Shown here: positions 1 to 7,131 of the stretch, in pieces | Position numbering within the stretch: position 1 is the stretch's first letter | How the letters are laid out: every line of letters starts with the position of its first letter | NCBI GenBank assembly: GCA_051653685.1 | Contig: JBOFWQ010000192.1 | Location: 1-11,381, forward strand | Direction: 5' to 3' | DNA: 11,381 nt | Origin: Faucicola sp937889485 | GTDB taxonomy: Bacteria; Pseudomonadota; Gammaproteobacteria; Pseudomonadales; Moraxellaceae | The notes under the pieces: model-generated | What the model was told of the DNA's origin: nothing | What the model saw: the letters and a program-made list of their open reading frames with translations, nothing else | Databases searched by the model: none | Program-made: the position numbers and the translations under genes

Positions 1-510
1 CACATTCGTGATTTTATCAATACCCATCAAGACGTGATTGTCAAACCACTTGATGGCATGGGCGGTATGGGAATTTTTCGTTTGACCGCTGATAGCCCCA
101 ATATTGGCTCAACCCTTGAGATGCTGACCCAACTTGAAACCTTGCCTGTGATGGCACAAAAATACTTGCCCGAGATTATCGAAGGCGATAAACGGATTTT
201 GATTGTGGGCGGTAAGCCTGTGGATTATTGCTTGGCACGTATTCCAAGCCAAGGGGAGACGCGCGGCAACTTAGCGGCAGGTGGGCGAGGGGTGGCGATG
301 CCTTTGTCGGCGCGTGAGCGTGAGCTTGCCGAGCAAGTCGCCCCTGTGCTTGTGGCAAAAGGCTTGTATTTTGTGGGTCTAGATGTGATTGGCGGCTGCA
401 TCACGGAGATTAATGTCACCAGCCCCACCTGCGTGCGTGAGATTGATGACCAGTGCGGCACACAGATTGCGGTGGATTTTATTGCATTTATTGAAACGCA
501 AATTCAATAG
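1..510 (+). CDS. gshB: Glutathione synthetase, 3' part (partial)
   Basis: ATP-dependent ligase that joins glycine to gamma-glutamylcysteine, the second cytoplasmic step of glutathione synthesis. The reading frame is open from base 1, so the gene starts upstream; 169 C-terminal codons are visible, about half of the usual ~315 residues. Seen: the ATP-grasp signature KPLDGMGG (codons ~15-22), the YCLARIP stretch, ETRGNLAAGGRG (glycine-rich loop) and the C-terminal EINVTSPTC motif that contributes metal and substrate ligands. These match E. coli GshB closely. The internal GTG at base 34 lies inside the conserved fold and is not a start. The gene ends at a TAG and is followed by a hairpin terminator. 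It converges with the phosphatase gene. Nothing abnormal is visible apart from the window truncation. Confidence 0.95.
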   Translation, partial: HIRDFINTHQDVIVKPLDGMGGMGIFRLTADSPNIGSTLEMLTQLETLPVMAQKYLPEIIEGDKRILIVGGKPVDYCLARIPSQGETRGNLAAGGRGVAMPLSARERELAEQVAPVLVAKGLYFVGLDVIGGCITEINVTSPTCVREIDDQCGTQIAVDFIAFIETQIQ

Positions 511-530
511 CTGCAGTTATCAAAGCATAA

Positions 531-557
531 AAAAACCCAGTCATTGACTGGGTTTTT
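531..557. terminator. Bidirectional rho-independent terminator between gshB and phoX
   Basis: Inverted repeat AAAAACCCAGTCA / TGACTGGGTTTTT, almost contiguous (about 10 G/C-rich-to-mixed pairs around a 3-base loop). On the + strand the stem is followed by five T. On the - strand it is followed by a run of seven T (complement of the A run 529-535). It lies 20 bp after the gshB stop and about 50 bp after the phosphatase stop, so it can end both converging transcripts. The T tail is also one arm of a second hairpin (554-570). Confidence 0.85.
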
Positions 558-570
558 GTGTATCACAAAA
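554..570. repeat. Short inverted repeat overlapping the terminator tail
   Basis: TTTTGTG (554-560) and CACAAAA (564-570) are perfect 7-base inverted arms around a TAT loop. A further copy of the right-hand motif pairs with TTTGTGA at 587-593. The first arm uses the T tract of the adjacent terminator, so the two hairpins cannot form together in RNA. The role is unknown; it may be part of the 3' end of the phosphatase transcript. Confidence 0.5.
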
Positions 571-608
571 GCCCATGGGTTGGCGGTTTGTGACCACTAA
601 CTGGCTTT

Positions 609-2612
609 TTAATTGGCTTTAAAGGTAAGGTAGCCGACTGCTGCACTGTAGTTGTTGTTATAGTTGCTGTTGAGCAGGGGTTTTACCGCTGCTTCCACCG
701 CTGGCACAAATTTCATATCGCCTGCATGCTGAAAGTTACTCATAATATAGGTAAAACCATTGATTTCATCCACGGCGTGTAGCCCCGTTGATTCGGCACC
801 TGCTGGCGTGGACAGAATACGGGTAAGTTTTTTGGTATCCACATGGTACGCCCATAGGTAGTTATTGACATGATAGCCTGAGTCTTCACCAATAAATAGG
901 GTACGCATTTTTTCAGAGAATTTTAGATTGTCTGGGCAAGAAATTTTGTCAATATGTGACGAGTTGCCTAGTGCGTCTTTGACAATGTCTTCCCCTGCTA
1001 ATTCTTCAGGTACGTACATGCGGGTGGATACCCATTCTGAGTTAATCATTTTGCCATTGTTGTCTTTTTGACCACCTTTTAGCTCATGGGCGTAGACTGC
1101 GCCTGATTTTAGCTGAGCCACTTTGACATCATATTCGCCCGTGGTCATGGATTTTTCAATGCGTGACATGGCAGAGTAGGCGATTTTATCTTTGATATTC
1201 ACCGTGGTGCCTTCCATTTTGGTAAATGCCATCGAAGCGCCTTGCAGGGCAGCATAACGGTGGGTTTCCAAAAATGCCGCAGCTTGTTTTAGTTTATCGG
1301 CAGGCAATTTGCTGTTGGTGGCAAGTTTGACCCAGTTGGGGCTGCCATCCAAGCCAATCTTTTTATAGGATGTGTCATTGGGGTCAGTAAATTTGACGTC
1401 CATCATATCGGTGGGTGCTACCAAATTGGCTAAGGCTTCAATCTCAGCACTGGTAGCATGCCCTAGATGAATCCAGCTGATACCAAACTCACTGTCTTTA
1501 GCCAATCCACCTTGAGCCGATATTTGGTTGACTTTGGCAACATACAGATTACCTGCCGATAAGTCCTTTTCTTGATCCGCCACAAACATAAATAGTCCGC
1601 CGTTGGTAAAATCATCGCCCATTAAGGCAGTGCGATTGTCAGGCATGACTTGGATCAGTTCGTGAGAGATGCGTCCAAGGTTATAATGTTTTTTGACAAA
1701 GCCCGTGCCATCAGCATTGACAAATACTTCGGGCATATGCCCATAGTGGTACGGATTGGCTTTGGTTTCGTCGCCATAGAGATTTTTACTAAATGCTCTA
1801 AAATTGGCATCATTTTTGGCAATAAAGGCGTCAGGTTCGTATTCTTCAGAGGATAAATGGCTATTCCAAGGCGATAATGACGCGCCGCACGTAATCCATA
1901 AACCATGGGCTTTTGAAGTGTCCACATTGTGGTATTTCACCACGTTTAATTCGCCTGTTTTGGGGTTTTGATCCAAGGTAATAATGGCGATGGGCGATGG
2001 CAGTAAGCCATACATATTGCTACCTAATAAGTTTTTGGTGGTGTACTCAAACTGCACCACCGCAAACACCGTGTTGCCTTGCACGCCTGCCACGCGCGCC
2101 CCTTTGACCGTAAGCAGCGATGAGCCGTCTGGACAATCAGAAAAAAACTGGCGGCTAGAGGCAAGCACTGAATTATCCATGATGGGCTGATTATTGATAT
2201 CAAAATAGCCCCCTGCAATAATTTCTTTGCCCGTCAAATCTTGCAACTTATCCCCTGTTTTAAAAAACGGCTGATACGCTAATTTATAATTTTTTGTGGT
2301 ATTGTCGGTAAAAGTGGCTTTGAGTTCAGATGCCACATACACTGTTGCCATATTGGCAGGGTTTGACAAATCAGGGGCTGGCATACCCAAAAACTCAACC
2401 GACTTAATCGGGGTTGTGGTGTGGTCTAAAAACCCATTGTCACGGTTAGAATTGCCAGAATATTGATTACTACTATCATTACTATCGCTACCACAACCCG
2501 TCAGTAACGTAGCAGCAGAGCCTGCCGCCAGTGGTAACGCGGGCACGCCCGCTAAAAAACGAATAACCTTGCGGCGGCTCAATGATGGACTAAAAGAATG
2601 TGAGACACTCAT
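609..2612 (-). CDS. phoX: PhoX/DUF839-family phosphatase, predicted Tat-exported lipoprotein
   Basis: 667 residues, in the normal size range for PhoX-type alkaline phosphatases. Known PhoX enzymes are iron/calcium enzymes that release phosphate from organic phosphomonoesters outside the cytoplasm. Seen: a twin-arginine motif SRRKVI (residues 12-17), a hydrophobic stretch to ~37, then LLTGC, which fits a lipobox with lipidated Cys40. A Ser/Asn/Asp-rich linker follows (41-60). The family core includes TCGASLSPWNSHLSSEE (241-257), with a Cys in the place of the iron-ligand cysteine of PhoX (inferred), SHEL (316-319), WIHLGHAT (380-387), GEDSGYHVNNYLWAY (575-589) and SNFQHAGD near the end. The start is ATG with AAGGA 8 bases upstream. 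A Pho-box-like array lies ~110 bp upstream. Activity is inferred; some DUF839 proteins are uncharacterised, so the symbol is a family call. Confidence 0.85.
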   Translation of the reverse strand: MSVSHSFSPSLSRRKVIRFLAGVPALPLAAGSAATLLTGCGSDSNDSSNQYSGNSNRDNGFLDHTTTPIKSVEFLGMPAPDLSNPANMATVYVASELKATFTDNTTKNYKLAYQPFFKTGDKLQDLTGKEIIAGGYFDINNQPIMDNSVLASSRQFFSDCPDGSSLLTVKGARVAGVQGNTVFAVVQFEYTTKNLLGSNMYGLLPSPIAIITLDQNPKTGELNVVKYHNVDTSKAHGLWITCGASLSPWNSHLSSEEYEPDAFIAKNDANFRAFSKNLYGDETKANPYHYGHMPEVFVNADGTGFVKKHYNLGRISHELIQVMPDNRTALMGDDFTNGGLFMFVADQEKDLSAGNLYVAKVNQISAQGGLAKDSEFGISWIHLGHATSAEIEALANLVAPTDMMDVKFTDPNDTSYKKIGLDGSPNWVKLATNSKLPADKLKQAAAFLETHRYAALQGASMAFTKMEGTTVNIKDKIAYSAMSRIEKSMTTGEYDVKVAQLKSGAVYAHELKGGQKDNNGKMINSEWVSTRMYVPEELAGEDIVKDALGNSSHIDKISCPDNLKFSEKMRTLFIGEDSGYHVNNYLWAYHVDTKKLTRILSTPAGAESTGLHAVDEINGFTYIMSNFQHAGDMKFVPAVEAAVKPLLNSNYNNNYSAAVGYLTFKAN

Positions 2613-2703
2613 GGCAAAATTCCTTGACTATGATATTAATTTTATTAGAAATAATGGCTAAAAAACAAAGCTTAGATAAAAAGCAGTAACAATCATGCCC
2701 CGT

Positions 2704-2709
2704 ATGTTA
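2704..2709 (-). promoter_or_regulatory. Probable -10 of the phosphatase promoter
   Basis: On the - strand TAACAT (4 of 6 to TATAAT) starts exactly 10 bases after the last Pho-box repeat. That is the spacing seen in PhoB-activated promoters such as E. coli phoA, where the Pho box replaces the -35. It predicts a leader of about 85 nt before the phosphatase ATG, with AAGGA (2621-2625) as ribosome binding site. Confidence 0.5.
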
Positions 2710-2719
2710 GACGGGTTAT

Positions 2720-2759
2720 ATGACAAACCCTTGACCAGATGATGACAAAACCATGACAT
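2720..2759 (-). promoter_or_regulatory. Tandem Pho box (PhoB operator) upstream of the phosphatase gene
   Basis: Four GTCA cores on the - strand (TGAC on + at 2721, 2732, 2743 and 2754) repeat at exactly 11 bp. In reading order the heptamers are ATGTCAT, TTGTCAT, TGGTCAA and TTGTCAT, against the Pho-box consensus CTGTCAT. Two 11-bp repeats make one PhoB dimer site, so this is two adjacent sites. A -10-like hexamer follows at the expected distance, and the downstream gene is a phosphatase, which fits PhoB control. The binding itself is inferred. Confidence 0.8.
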
Positions 2760-2819
2760 TGCCACCCCAAGGCACAGGCAACAATATGATTAGACACACT
2801 TTATTATTGATTGAAAAAA

Positions 2820-2828
2820 TGCTATGAT
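2820..2828 (+). promoter_or_regulatory. Putative extended -10 promoter for murG
   Basis: TGCTATGAT fits an extended -10 (TGn followed by 5 of 6 of TATAAT). No good -35 is visible, which is usual for extended -10 promoters. It is about 100 bp upstream of murG, in the 319-bp gap shared with the divergent phosphatase gene. The rest of this gap holds the Pho box and AT-rich sequence with no gene. Confidence 0.4.
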
Positions 2829-2931
2829 TTTGCCATTTTTATTGTGATTGTTTTTACTAAAAAACGGTCAGTCATGATGGTTTTTTAATCTACCACAGTA
2901 GGCGTGGTGGTCTGATCCAAAGGGTAAGTCA

Positions 2932-4053
2932 ATGAGTGAGCCAAAAATGCAACAACCTCGCGTGCTAATGATGGCAGCAGGGACGGGCGGGCATGTATTT
3001 CCAGCCATTGCAGTGGCTCAGGCGCTACAAAAATCAGGCGCAGAGGTTCATTGGTTGGGCACGTTGACGGGCATGGAAAACGACCTACTACAAAACTATG
3101 ATTTTATCTATCATGCCATTGGTATGCAGGGGCTCAGAGGCAACGGTCTCAAACGCCTGCTTCAAGCGCCCACCACCTTACTCAAAGCCACATTAGCCAC
3201 CATCAAAATCATCCAAAGTAACCACATTGATATTGTGGTGGGTTTTGGCGGCTATGTCACCGCGCCAGGTGGTTTGGCTGCCAAGATTTGTAAAAAACCC
3301 ATCGTAATACACGAGCAAAACGCCATTGTGGGTATGAGCAACCGCTACCTATCAAAACTCGCCAATCAAGTATTACAAGCCTTTCCCAATACCTTTACTG
3401 AGGTGCCCACGAGCAAAGTGGTGACAGTGGGCAATCCTGTGCGCGATGCCATTGTACAAGTGGCGCCACCCAACCAACGTATTCATCTTGATGACCCAAG
3501 TCCGCTAAAACTGCTAGTGATTGGTGGCTCGCTTGGCGCCCAAGCGCTTAATAACAGCATTGCACCCACCCTCAAAAAACTTGAGAACCTGCCTGCGGCG
3601 GCGGCTTGGCAGGTACGCCACCAATGCGGCAAAAACAACCTACAAGATACCCAAGCGGTATATGACCAAGCAGACCTACAAAATACCCCTTACGAAATTT
3701 TGCCGTTTGTACAAGATATGGCAGCCGCCTATGCCTGGGCGGACGTGATTGTATGCCGAGCAGGGGCTTTGACGGTTACCGAAGTTGCCACGGTGGGTCT
3801 GCCTGCGGTGTTTGTGCCACTGCCACACGCTGTAGATGATCACCAAACCGCCAATGCCAAGACGCTATCACAGCAGCAAGCCGCATTTTTACTGCCGCAA
3901 AAAGACCTAAATGCCGATAGTTTATGCCAAATTTTAAGTGGGCTAGACCGCCAAAAATTGCTAGCCATGGCACAAAAAGCGCGCGAATTTGCCAATCCCA
4001 CAGCGACCCAACATGCCGCCCAGATTGTGCTTGACCAGCTTAATCGTTCTTAG
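2932..4053 (+). CDS. murG: UDP-GlcNAc:lipid I N-acetylglucosaminyltransferase (MurG)
   Basis: Peripheral inner-membrane glycosyltransferase (GT28, GT-B fold) that transfers GlcNAc from UDP-GlcNAc to lipid I to make lipid II, the last cytoplasmic step of peptidoglycan precursor synthesis. 373 residues, typical length plus a few extra N-terminal residues. Seen: the N-terminal glycine loop AAGTGGH (15-21; the first Gly of the usual GGTGGH is Ala), GFGGYVTAPGG (104-114), HEQN (127-130), GNPVR (167-171), the second glycine loop GGSLGAQ (198-204) and the UDP-GlcNAc site RAGALTVTE (276-284). DDHQTANA (302-309) corresponds to the Q/N segment. ATG 2932 is preceded by AAAGGG with a 7-base spacer; an ATG at 2947 is possible but lacks a better site. 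It heads the + strand cell-wall/division block. ftsW, its usual upstream neighbour, is not here. Confidence 0.96.
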   Translation: MSEPKMQQPRVLMMAAGTGGHVFPAIAVAQALQKSGAEVHWLGTLTGMENDLLQNYDFIYHAIGMQGLRGNGLKRLLQAPTTLLKATLATIKIIQSNHIDIVVGFGGYVTAPGGLAAKICKKPIVIHEQNAIVGMSNRYLSKLANQVLQAFPNTFTEVPTSKVVTVGNPVRDAIVQVAPPNQRIHLDDPSPLKLLVIGGSLGAQALNNSIAPTLKKLENLPAAAAWQVRHQCGKNNLQDTQAVYDQADLQNTPYEILPFVQDMAAAYAWADVIVCRAGALTVTEVATVGLPAVFVPLPHAVDDHQTANAKTLSQQQAAFLLPQKDLNADSLCQILSGLDRQKLLAMAQKAREFANPTATQHAAQIVLDQLNRS

Positions 4054-4094
4054 CAGCGTATCTTGTGTGATTTTTTTCTTTATATGTTATCAAA

Positions 4095-4110
4095 TTTAAT
4101 TGTTATTAAA
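4095..4110. repeat. AT-only inverted repeat between murG and murC
   Basis: TTTAAT, TGTT, ATTAAA: perfect 6-base arms around a 4-base loop in the 103-bp murG-murC gap. It is a weak hairpin with no T tract, so it is unlikely to be a terminator. It lies just upstream of the putative murC -10 and could be an operator or simply AT-rich sequence. Confidence 0.3.
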
Positions 4111-4116
4111 CTAACC

Positions 4117-4125
4117 TGTTATAAA
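4117..4125 (+). promoter_or_regulatory. Putative extended -10 promoter for murC
   Basis: TGTTATAAA: TGn followed by TATAAA (5 of 6). No convincing -35 at 17 bp. It lies 31 bp before the preferred murC ATG, in an AT-rich gap, so murC may have its own promoter besides read-through from murG. Confidence 0.4.
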
Positions 4126-4156
4126 AATAGTCAGTCACCATCAATTGAGCCAACCT

Positions 4157-5659
4157 ATGTCAAAACCAGCCAAATCAACCGTTCCTGTTGCCACCACCCC
4201 TGATACGCCTACCAAAACCAAGCAATTTGCCAAGCGGTTTGTTGAAATTCCAGAAATGCGCCGTATCAGTCATGTGCATTTTGTGGGTATTGGGGGCGCA
4301 GGAATGTGTGGTATAGCCGAGGTGATACACAACCATGGCTATACAGTCAGTGGCTCAGACATCAAAGAAAGCCCCGTCACAGCGCGTTTGGTGCAAATGG
4401 GGATTCAAGTGTTTATTGGGCATGATTCCAAAAACATCAGTGAAGCGGATGTGGTGGTGGTGTCTTCTGCCATTGACCGTGCCAACCCAGAGATACAAGC
4501 CGCGCTTACTGCGCGTATGCCAGTAGTGCGCCGCGCTGATATGCTAGGTGAGCTTATGCGCTATCGCCACGGCATTGCGGTGGCGGGCGCCCATGGTAAA
4601 ACCACCACCACAAGCTTACTCACCATGATTTTGACCGAAGCAGGTCTTGACCCTACCTATGTCATTGGCGGTAAACTCAATGCCTCAGGCAAAAATGCCT
4701 CATTAGGAGAAAGCCGTTATTTGGTAGCAGAAGCCGATGAATCAGACGCATCGTTTTTATCCTTACGCCCCATGGCAGCCATTGTCACCAACATTGACCA
4801 AGACCATATGGAAACTTATGGCGGTAGTTTTGATAAGCTCAAAGCCGCGTATGTGCAGTTTTTACAAAACATGCCGTTTTATGGTTTGGCAGTATTGTGT
4901 GGGGATGACAAAGAGTTGTACGGCTTGATTGACAGTATTGCCCGCCCCGTTCTTACTTATGGGCTTGAAAAACACAATGATGTCCAAGCCATTGACGTGG
5001 TGGCAGACGGTACCAAAACCCACTTTACCGTGCTACGAAAAGACCGGGAGCCGCTTGCCATTACCTTAAACATTCCTGGTATTCACAATGTGTATAATGC
5101 CTTAGCTGCCATTACCATTGCCACCGATGAGTGCGTGAGTGATGATGCCATCTGCCGCGCCGTCGAAAAATTTGCAGGGGTTGGCAGACGTTTTGAGAAC
5201 AACGGCAACTATGCCCTCAAAGACGGCACTGGTGACGTGCTATTAATCGATGACTACGGACACCATCCCACTGAGGTGGCGATGACCATCAAAGCAGCTC
5301 GCCAAAGCTATCCTGACCGCCGCCTTGCCATGATTTTTCAGCCACACCGTTTTAGCCGTACCCGTGATTGTTTTGATGATTTTGTTGAAGTATTGTCACA
5401 AGTGGATGTGTTGATGCTGCTTGATGTGTACAGTGCAGGCGAGGCAGCCATTGAAGGCGCAGATAGCCGCAGCCTTGCCCGCACTATTCGTACGCGCGGG
5501 CAAGTTGACCCAATCATGCTGAACATCAATGACATTGAGCAAGTAGGGCAAGTGCTCAAAAGTATGCTTAAGGGCAATGATTTACTCATTACCCAAGGGG
5601 CAGGCAATGTGGGGCAGCTGTGTCTAGATTTGGCAAAAAACAAGTTGTTTTTGGCTTAA
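4157..5659 (+). CDS. murC: UDP-N-acetylmuramate--L-alanine ligase (MurC)
   Basis: Cytoplasmic Mur ligase that adds L-alanine to UDP-MurNAc using ATP, starting the stem peptide of peptidoglycan. 500 residues from this start. Seen, numbered from ATG 4157: Rossmann-type VGIGGAGMCGIAE (~43-55), the ATP P-loop AHGKTTTT (145-152), EADESDASF (~192-200), NIDQDHMETYGG (~212-223), HNVYNALAA (~310-318), GVGRRFE (~341-347), DDYGHHPTEV (~365-374) and FQPHRFSRT (~394-402). All are MurC hallmarks. Start choice: the frame also opens with TTG at 4145, but ATG 4157 has a GAG 7 bases upstream while the TTG has no ribosome site, so ATG is preferred with modest certainty. There is a low-complexity Pro/Thr/Lys N-terminus of ~25 residues before the fold. 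The small secreted-protein gene starts 3 bases after the stop. Confidence 0.96.
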   Translation: MSKPAKSTVPVATTPDTPTKTKQFAKRFVEIPEMRRISHVHFVGIGGAGMCGIAEVIHNHGYTVSGSDIKESPVTARLVQMGIQVFIGHDSKNISEADVVVVSSAIDRANPEIQAALTARMPVVRRADMLGELMRYRHGIAVAGAHGKTTTTSLLTMILTEAGLDPTYVIGGKLNASGKNASLGESRYLVAEADESDASFLSLRPMAAIVTNIDQDHMETYGGSFDKLKAAYVQFLQNMPFYGLAVLCGDDKELYGLIDSIARPVLTYGLEKHNDVQAIDVVADGTKTHFTVLRKDREPLAITLNIPGIHNVYNALAAITIATDECVSDDAICRAVEKFAGVGRRFENNGNYALKDGTGDVLLIDDYGHHPTEVAMTIKAARQSYPDRRLAMIFQPHRFSRTRDCFDDFVEVLSQVDVLMLLDVYSAGEAAIEGADSRSLARTIRTRGQVDPIMLNINDIEQVGQVLKSMLKGNDLLITQGAGNVGQLCLDLAKNKLFLA

Positions 5660-5662
5660 TTG

Positions 5663-6085
5663 ATGAAAAAGATTGCGTTATTATTTTTAACCGTATCTTT
5701 AGTCAAGGTGAGTAATGCAGGCACCATGGGGCAAATTACCCTGCCAACAAAAAACACACCATATTGTGAATTTATGCCGTTTGATTTTGTGGATAATGAC
5801 AAAAAATTTAGCACGTTACAGAACCGAATTTGGGTAAAAAAACCTGTGACCTTTACGGTGACAAGTCCAAGATATTTTGATAGTCGGTGGCTACAATGGT
5901 ATAAACGTGGGGATAATCCGTTGACGGGATTATCAATTATTTATAAGAACAACATTATCAAACCAATCAAATTATCAGAGCAAACCTATCAATATACTTT
6001 GCCTCTATTACCATTAGGTGATTTTTATGCATTTGTTGGGAAACTGCAATACCCCAGTCATGGCTTAGAAATTTGTGTGAAATAG
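5663..6085 (+). CDS. Small predicted secreted protein of unknown function, inserted between murC and ddl
   Basis: I do not recognise this 140-residue protein. It has a clear signal peptide: MKKIALLFL start, hydrophobic core, and VSNA before Gly20, fitting signal peptidase I cleavage and a mature protein of ~121 residues in the periplasm or outside. The mature part is rich in aromatic residues, Lys and alternating hydrophobic residues, suggesting beta strands. It has just two cysteines, near each end (C35 and C138), which could form one disulfide. No membrane segment follows the signal. ATG 5663 is 3 bases after the murC stop and has no good ribosome site, so translation may be coupled to murC; a TTG just before it is less likely. 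A hand count over 5761-6060 gives about 35% G+C, well below sampled stretches of murC and ddl. In the classic order ddl follows murC directly, so this looks like a lineage-specific or acquired gene. Confidence 0.75.
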   Translation: MKKIALLFLTVSLVKVSNAGTMGQITLPTKNTPYCEFMPFDFVDNDKKFSTLQNRIWVKKPVTFTVTSPRYFDSRWLQWYKRGDNPLTGLSIIYKNNIIKPIKLSEQTYQYTLPLLPLGDFYAFVGKLQYPSHGLEICVK

Positions 6086-6112
6086 TAGTTTAACGATAAA
6101 TTAGGAATCAAC

Positions 6113-7036
6113 ATGTCAAATCTTATTGATGTCAAACAATTTGGCAAAGTCGCTGTGGTATGTGGTGGCTGGAGCACTGAGCGCGAAGTATCACTCACCA
6201 GCGGTGGCGCAGTGCTTGAGGCGTTATTGTCAAAAGGCGTGGACGCGCACCATTTTGACCCCAAACAAACAGATATCTCTAAACTTAGAGAATACGACCG
6301 CGTGTTTAATGTGTTACATGGCACCTTTGGCGAAGATGGCAGCTTGCAAGGGGTGCTTGATGGCTTTAATATCCCTTATACAGGCTGCGGTGTGTTAGCA
6401 TCTGCCATTGCCATGGACAAGTTTCGTAACCGCCTGATTTGGCAAGCGCTTGGGCTACCCAACGTCCCGTATGTGGTGTTAGATGATCACAGCGATTTTG
6501 CCGCCATTGAGCAGCAACTTGGGTTGCCTTTATTTGTCAAACCTGCTGCTGAGGGCAGTAGTGTGGGCGTGGTCAAAATCAAACAGGCAGGCGAGCTTGC
6601 CAACACTTACCCGACACTCAAGCAATATCACGGTGCAATTTTGGCAGAAAAAGCCATCACGGGGGGCGAGTATGCCTGCTCAATTTTGGGCGATGAGGTC
6701 TTGCCAAGCATCCGCATCATACCCACCACCGAATTTTATGACTACGAAGCCAAATACAACCGCGATGACACGGTATATCAATGCCCCTCCGACTTGACCG
6801 AAGCCCAAGAGCACAATATGCAGCAAATTGCCAAAAAAGCCTTTGCGGCAATTGGGGGTAAGGGCTGGTCGCGGGTGGACTTCTTACGAGATGAAGACGG
6901 CACTTTATATTTATTAGAACTTAATACCGTCCCAGGCATGACCAGTCATAGCTTGGTACCAATGGCAGCAAAAGTACGGGGAATTGACTTTGCCGCCTTA
7001 TGTTTGCAGATCTTACAGCAAACTTTGGTGGTATAA
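6113..7036 (+). CDS. ddl: D-alanine--D-alanine ligase
   Basis: Cytoplasmic ATP-grasp ligase that makes D-Ala-D-Ala for the end of the peptidoglycan stem peptide, the dipeptide bound by vancomycin. 307 residues, the usual DdlB length. Seen: GGWSTEREVSL (18-28) with the catalytic Glu23, LHGTFGEDGSLQG (68-80), PYTGCGVLASAIAMDK (88-103), the ATP-grasp KPAAEGSSVGV (143-153) with the triad Ser, FYDYEAKY (208-215) with the triad Tyr, and the metal and D-Ala site LLELNTVPGMTSHSLVP (267-283). Tyr in FYDYEAKY suggests D-Ala rather than D-lactate specificity (family knowledge). ATG 6113 has AGGA 6 bases upstream. It follows the small secreted-protein gene by 27 bp and is followed by a ~200-bp gap before ftsQ. 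Order and size fit ddlB of dcw clusters. Confidence 0.96.
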   Translation: MSNLIDVKQFGKVAVVCGGWSTEREVSLTSGGAVLEALLSKGVDAHHFDPKQTDISKLREYDRVFNVLHGTFGEDGSLQGVLDGFNIPYTGCGVLASAIAMDKFRNRLIWQALGLPNVPYVVLDDHSDFAAIEQQLGLPLFVKPAAEGSSVGVVKIKQAGELANTYPTLKQYHGAILAEKAITGGEYACSILGDEVLPSIRIIPTTEFYDYEAKYNRDDTVYQCPSDLTEAQEHNMQQIAKKAFAAIGGKGWSRVDFLRDEDGTLYLLELNTVPGMTSHSLVPMAAKVRGIDFAALCLQILQQTLVV

Positions 7037-7053
7037 GCGCTCCGCTTTTATAA
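7035..7053 (+). terminator. Weak hairpin directly after ddl (possible attenuator)
   Basis: AAGCG, CTC, CGCTT: a 5-bp stem overlapping the ddl stop codon, followed by TTTATAATTATTT. The stem is short and the T tract is broken, so it would end transcription only partly if at all. The ~200-bp gap and a promoter-like site downstream make a partial break before ftsQ plausible. Confidence 0.3.
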
Positions 7054-7122
7054 TTATTTACAATAAACATACCATTCCTGTCTAGAAGCGTATTATCTAT
7101 TCACCCAAGGGCTAAATGAATT

Positions 7123-7131
7123 TGCTATGAT
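7123..7131 (+). promoter_or_regulatory. Putative extended -10 promoter for ftsQ
   Basis: TGCTATGAT, identical to the element upstream of murG, sits 104 bp before the ftsQ ATG in the ddl-ftsQ gap. No clear -35. An 8-bp palindrome TAACGTTA lies further down at 7188-7195. An ftsQ-proximal promoter would let ftsQA be expressed apart from ddl. Confidence 0.4.

Noticed and set aside
2861..2887. Possible A-run/T-run hairpin just upstream of murG
   Set aside because: Only the A/T tracts pair, around a ~14-base loop with no G/C stem, and no gene on the + strand ends upstream that would need a terminator.
2867..4137. GTCAGTCA shared by the leaders of murG (2867-2874) and murC (4130-4137)
   Set aside because: Only two copies of an 8-base word, at different distances from the starts and without symmetry; could easily be chance.
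5338..5643. 101-codon open frame on the - strand inside murC
   Set aside because: It is opposite the conserved C-terminal domain of MurC, with Ser/Thr/Cys-rich composition typical of antisense frames and no promoter or ribosome site.
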